Shown: positions 5,395-7,689 of the stretch, piece by piece
How the letters are laid out: each line of letters begins with the position of its first letter
How positions within the stretch are numbered: the first letter of the stretch is position 1
Assembly (NCBI GenBank): GCA_005882415.1
Contig: VBAE01000191.1
Coordinates: 1-7,689 of the forward strand
DNA from: Alphaproteobacteria bacterium
GTDB lineage: Bacteria; Pseudomonadota; Alphaproteobacteria; Sphingomonadales; Sphingomonadaceae
Direction: 5' to 3'
Length of the DNA stretch: 7,689 bases
Made by a program: the position numbers and the translations under genes
Notes under the pieces: generated by a model
Seen by the model: the letters and a program-made list of their open reading frames with translations, nothing else
Databases searched by the model: none
Told to the model about the DNA's origin: nothing

Positions 5395-5986
5395 TCAAAA
5401 CTGGTGCCACGCCCCCGGCTTGATCCGGTGGACGCCCCAGCGGAGGCCATCGCCGCCGCCCCATTGGCCGTCGGCGAACAGCCGGACCGCGGCGAGGCTG
5501 CCATAGCCGCCGGACTGGCGCGGGTCCCTCATGGTAGATGACGTCGTCGCCGATCCAATGGTCGGAGACGTTCTCCCCCGTCCATTTGGTCCGCCACTGG
5601 GCGAGCGCGTCGGGGCTGTAGCGCTGGACGAACTGGGCGCGGAAGGCGGTGACGCCGCGGGCGGTGAAGGCTTCGTGGGCGAGCGCGCTATGGGCGCCGC
5701 AGTCGATCACCTTGCGAGTCACGACCTCGCACCAGTGCATCGGCCAGGGCGACGGGCCCCATTCGTAGCGGGCGCGGAGCCAGCGCGGGCCGCTCGAAAG
5801 GTCGCCGCCGTTCAGCTGCGCATAGTCCATCGCAACGATCCACTCGCGCGCCACCTCGCAGCAGGCGCCGCCATGGTGCGAAAGGCTGCTGAACGGGAAT
5901 TCGCTCCAGCGGGCGCTCGGCAAGGAGGGGGCGGGACGCTCCTCGATCCGGGTTTCGATGAGGTCCTCAACCGCGTCCAAATACAT
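5395..5986 (-). pseudogene. Cys/His-containing protein of unknown function, apparent one-base frameshift
   Basis: No family is recognised with certainty. The frame opens at ATG 5986 with AGGAG (5995-5999) eight bases upstream, and overlaps the fusion gene's 3' end by 20 bases. The reading is good to about residue 153 (DDVIYHE). It then becomes Arg/Pro-rich and runs into the repeat, ending at 5345 in repeat-encoded SGLDPES. Dropping one G of the GGG at 5526-5528 restores YHEDPRQSGGYGS and a sensible 196-residue protein. That version ends at TGA 5395-5397, just outside the repeat. Notable residues are C42-C43, C86, C96 in VIDCGAHSALAHEAF, and H152 in IYHE. A Cys followed by a later His resembles papain- or transglutaminase-like enzymes, but this is only a guess. 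It may be a sequencing error, a true mutation, or (less likely) recoding. Confidence 0.65.
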
Positions 5987-7689
5987 AGGACATGCTCCTG
6001 TCGTAACCGCCGGCGTCGCAGAAGATGAGAAGGTCGCCGGCGCGGGTCCCTTCCGGAAGGCTGACATTGGCGGCGACCACGTCATGCTCCATGCAGAGGC
6101 GCCCCATGAGATGGGTCTTGCCCCGGCCGAGCGGCTGGAGGGCGCCGGTCTCGCCGCACTTCCTCAGCATCCGATGGGGCTGGAAGAAGTGCATGGGGAG
6201 CTCGGCGATGGAGGCATCGACCACAGCCTCGATATAATCTTCTTCATGCTCCTGAATTTCGAGGATGCGCATCGCCAGCGCCATCGAGGGCTGGGCCATC
6301 GCCTTGCCGGGCTCGGAGACGATCTGGCGGACGCTGGGCAGGGCGGCCTTCACCCGCTCGATCGCCTGGCCGAAGCGGTCGTCGTCATGGTCGTGCCAGT
6401 CGTCGGGGAACCAGCCGCCGCCCATGTCGAGGATCTCGACGCTGCGGCCCGAGAGGCGCTCGATCGAGCGGCACCATCTCAGCATCGATTCGAACAAATG
6501 CCACCAGCCGGCGACTCCGATGTTGGAGCTCGCCATGTGGAAGTGGATTCCGAAGGCGGTGTCCTCGGGAAGGCGCTTCACCGCGTCGACCAGCCTGGCG
6601 AAGGTCGCCGGGCTGTCGAGCGGGATTCCGAAGCGGGAGGTGACGTTGGGGGTGCGGATCCGGATTCCGACATGTTTGGACGACATCTCGCCTTGCTCCA
6701 TCGCCGCGACGGTCCTGTGGAGGTCGGCGACGCTGTCGCAGAAGAAGGCGTGCATCTTCTCCTTCGGCATCAGCCCTTCGGGCCAGAATTTGGCGGGGCC
6801 GTTCAGGATCACCTGGTCGGGCCGGAAGCCGACCTGGAGCGCCTTCTGGACTTCGAGCAGGCTGATCGCCTCGGCATAGAAGCCGTTATCGAGCGCGAGT
6901 CGGATCAGCCGCTCGTCGGGGTTGGTCTTGATCGAATAGCCGCTCACCACCTGCACCTCGTTGGTGCTGAGCCGGTGGGCGCGCTCGGCGGCCTTGGCGA
7001 AGAGGTGGGTCGCGGTCGAATCCATGAACAGGAAGTCGGGCGTCTGCACTGCGTCGAGGTCGATCGAGGCGATGTCGGCCGCCATCGACTCGGGAATCTG
7101 CGGAAGGCCGTCGGGAGCGTCGCCCTCCAGACTCGTGTCGATCGCGACCAGCATCTCGGGGTTCAGTTTGTGCAGCTTCTTGGCCAGCGAGGTGAGGCCG
7201 GAAGGGTGCTTCATCGAATGGCCGACGGCGCCGGCGAAGGGCTCGGGAAGCGCGGGCAGCGGGTAGTCGGAGCGGACCGGCACTTCGATGACGAGGCGGG
7301 TAAACACCTCCGCCTGGGCCGGCGAGGGCTTTGCAGCGATCCCCGTAGCGCCCTGGATGAGGAGGCCGGGGAGGTTGTGGCCGGCGATGGTGGCGCCGTG
7401 GACCCAGGCCGGGAAGCGCGGGTTCATCTCGAGCAGCCAGAGCTGGCCGGCTGTATCGCGCACCATTTCGACCTCGCCGCCGCCGCTCCAATTGAGGTCG
7501 CGAACCATCGCGCGCAGCGGCTCCAGGAAGTCGGCGGGGACTTCGGAAATGTCGCCGGCCCAGGTCTTGCCCTCGGGCGTGATGTCGCGCTTGCGCATGC
7601 TGACCGCGCCGAGCAGTTCGCCGCGCCAGGCGCTCAGCATCACCGATTCCTCATAGCCGCTGACGTGGCGCTGGAGGAACAGCCGCTCG
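5967..7689 (-). CDS. ATP-grasp ligase / type III PLP-dependent decarboxylase fusion (N terminus off the right edge)
   Basis: One unbroken frame of 573 visible residues plus stop; the start lies beyond the window. The first ~110 residues are the end of an ATP-grasp domain: EVEMVRD, then E-M-N-P-R-F (near 7415-7430), the Mg-ATP-binding E-x-N-x-R pattern. A ~90-residue linker follows. From about DNA 7040 leftward is an alanine-racemase-fold (fold type III) decarboxylase: PLP lysine in YSIKTNP (codon 6927-6929), GIHFHMAS, the glycine loop LDMGGGW, SEPGKA, active-site Cys in GRLCMEHD (codon 6093-6095), and CDAGGYDRSMS near the end. ATP-grasp enzymes join a carboxylate to an amine or thiol; this decarboxylase family removes CO2 from amino acids or their conjugates. 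Known pathways pairing these chemistries are butirosin (BtrJ, BtrK) and vibrioferrin (PvsA, PvsE). Substrate unknown. Confidence 0.87.
   Translation of the reverse strand, partial: ERLFLQRHVSGYEESVMLSAWRGELLGAVSMRKRDITPEGKTWAGDISEVPADFLEPLRAMVRDLNWSGGGEVEMVRDTAGQLWLLEMNPRFPAWVHGATIAGHNLPGLLIQGATGIAAKPSPAQAEVFTRLVIEVPVRSDYPLPALPEPFAGAVGHSMKHPSGLTSLAKKLHKLNPEMLVAIDTSLEGDAPDGLPQIPESMAADIASIDLDAVQTPDFLFMDSTATHLFAKAAERAHRLSTNEVQVVSGYSIKTNPDERLIRLALDNGFYAEAISLLEVQKALQVGFRPDQVILNGPAKFWPEGLMPKEKMHAFFCDSVADLHRTVAAMEQGEMSSKHVGIRIRTPNVTSRFGIPLDSPATFARLVDAVKRLPEDTAFGIHFHMASSNIGVAGWWHLFESMLRWCRSIERLSGRSVEILDMGGGWFPDDWHDHDDDRFGQAIERVKAALPSVRQIVSEPGKAMAQPSMALAMRILEIQEHEEDYIEAVVDASIAELPMHFFQPHRMLRKCGETGALQPLGRGKTHLMGRLCMEHDVVAANVSLPEGTRAGDLLIFCDAGGYDRSMSYVFGRG

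Noticed and set aside
5415..5428. CCGGCTTGATCCGG as a third copy of the repeat core
   Set aside because: It lacks the CGTCAT and ATCCATG flanks and, in the corrected minus-strand frame, encodes HRIKPG inside a sensible protein end, so it is more likely coincidence.
5529..5535. Separate 45-codon gene starting at the ATG read from 5532 on the minus strand
   Set aside because: It has no ribosome site of its own, and its sequence continues the upstream protein smoothly if one G is removed, so it is better read as the displaced C terminus.
5531..6028. Plus-strand open frame opposite the Cys/His gene
   Set aside because: The minus strand has a good ribosome site, overlap coupling with the fusion gene and plausible protein composition; the plus frame is Gly/Ala/Arg-rich.
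5345..6085. Start of the Cys/His gene at the upstream codon 6085 and end at 5345
   Set aside because: The extra 33 N-terminal residues are antisense-like readings of the fusion gene's conserved 3' end in another frame. ATG 5986 has AGGAG at the right distance. The 5345 stop lies beyond the repeat and depends on the frameshift.

Overview
The window is dense, GC-rich coding DNA from an alphaproteobacterium, most likely a sphingomonad (order Sphingomonadales). The clues are a DivK response regulator, a DUF3572 gene head-to-head with it, a cysteine-free ribosomal protein L33, frequent GTG starts, and an alphaproteobacterial CCGG-type inverted-repeat element. No tRNA, rRNA, CRISPR array, insertion sequence or phage gene is visible.

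Left part (1-3142): an exported S9-family peptidase runs leftward off the edge. A divergent membrane-anchored metallophosphoesterase of the YkuE/YaeI type follows. It converges, with overlapping 3' ends, on a leftward pair made of a small helical protein of unknown function and a GDT1/UPF0016-type cation transporter.

Middle part (3143-5283): the 172-bp gap before rpmG holds a near-consensus CtrA box, a TTGACA -35-like element and a terminator-like hairpin with a T tract just before rpmG. rpmG (L33) overlaps divK tail to tail. divK is divergent from DUF3572 with only 17 bp between start codons. DUF3572, a HAD hydrolase and a GNAT acetyltransferase form a tightly coupled operon with 4-nt overlaps (GTGA, ATGA).

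Right part (5284-7689): a 96-bp imperfect inverted repeat separates the GNAT gene from a leftward pair. The downstream gene of the pair encodes a Cys/His-containing protein of unknown function and appears frameshifted by one extra G. The upstream gene, cut by the right edge, fuses an ATP-grasp ligase domain to a type III-fold PLP-dependent amino-acid decarboxylase.

The most interesting region is this ATP-grasp/decarboxylase fusion with its overlapping Cys/His partner. The two chemistries also occur together in butirosin (BtrJ/BtrK) and vibrioferrin (PvsA/PvsE) biosynthesis, so a small amino-acid-conjugate or peptide pathway is plausible. The second point of interest is possible cell-cycle control around divK: a CtrA box upstream of the unknown helical gene and rpmG.
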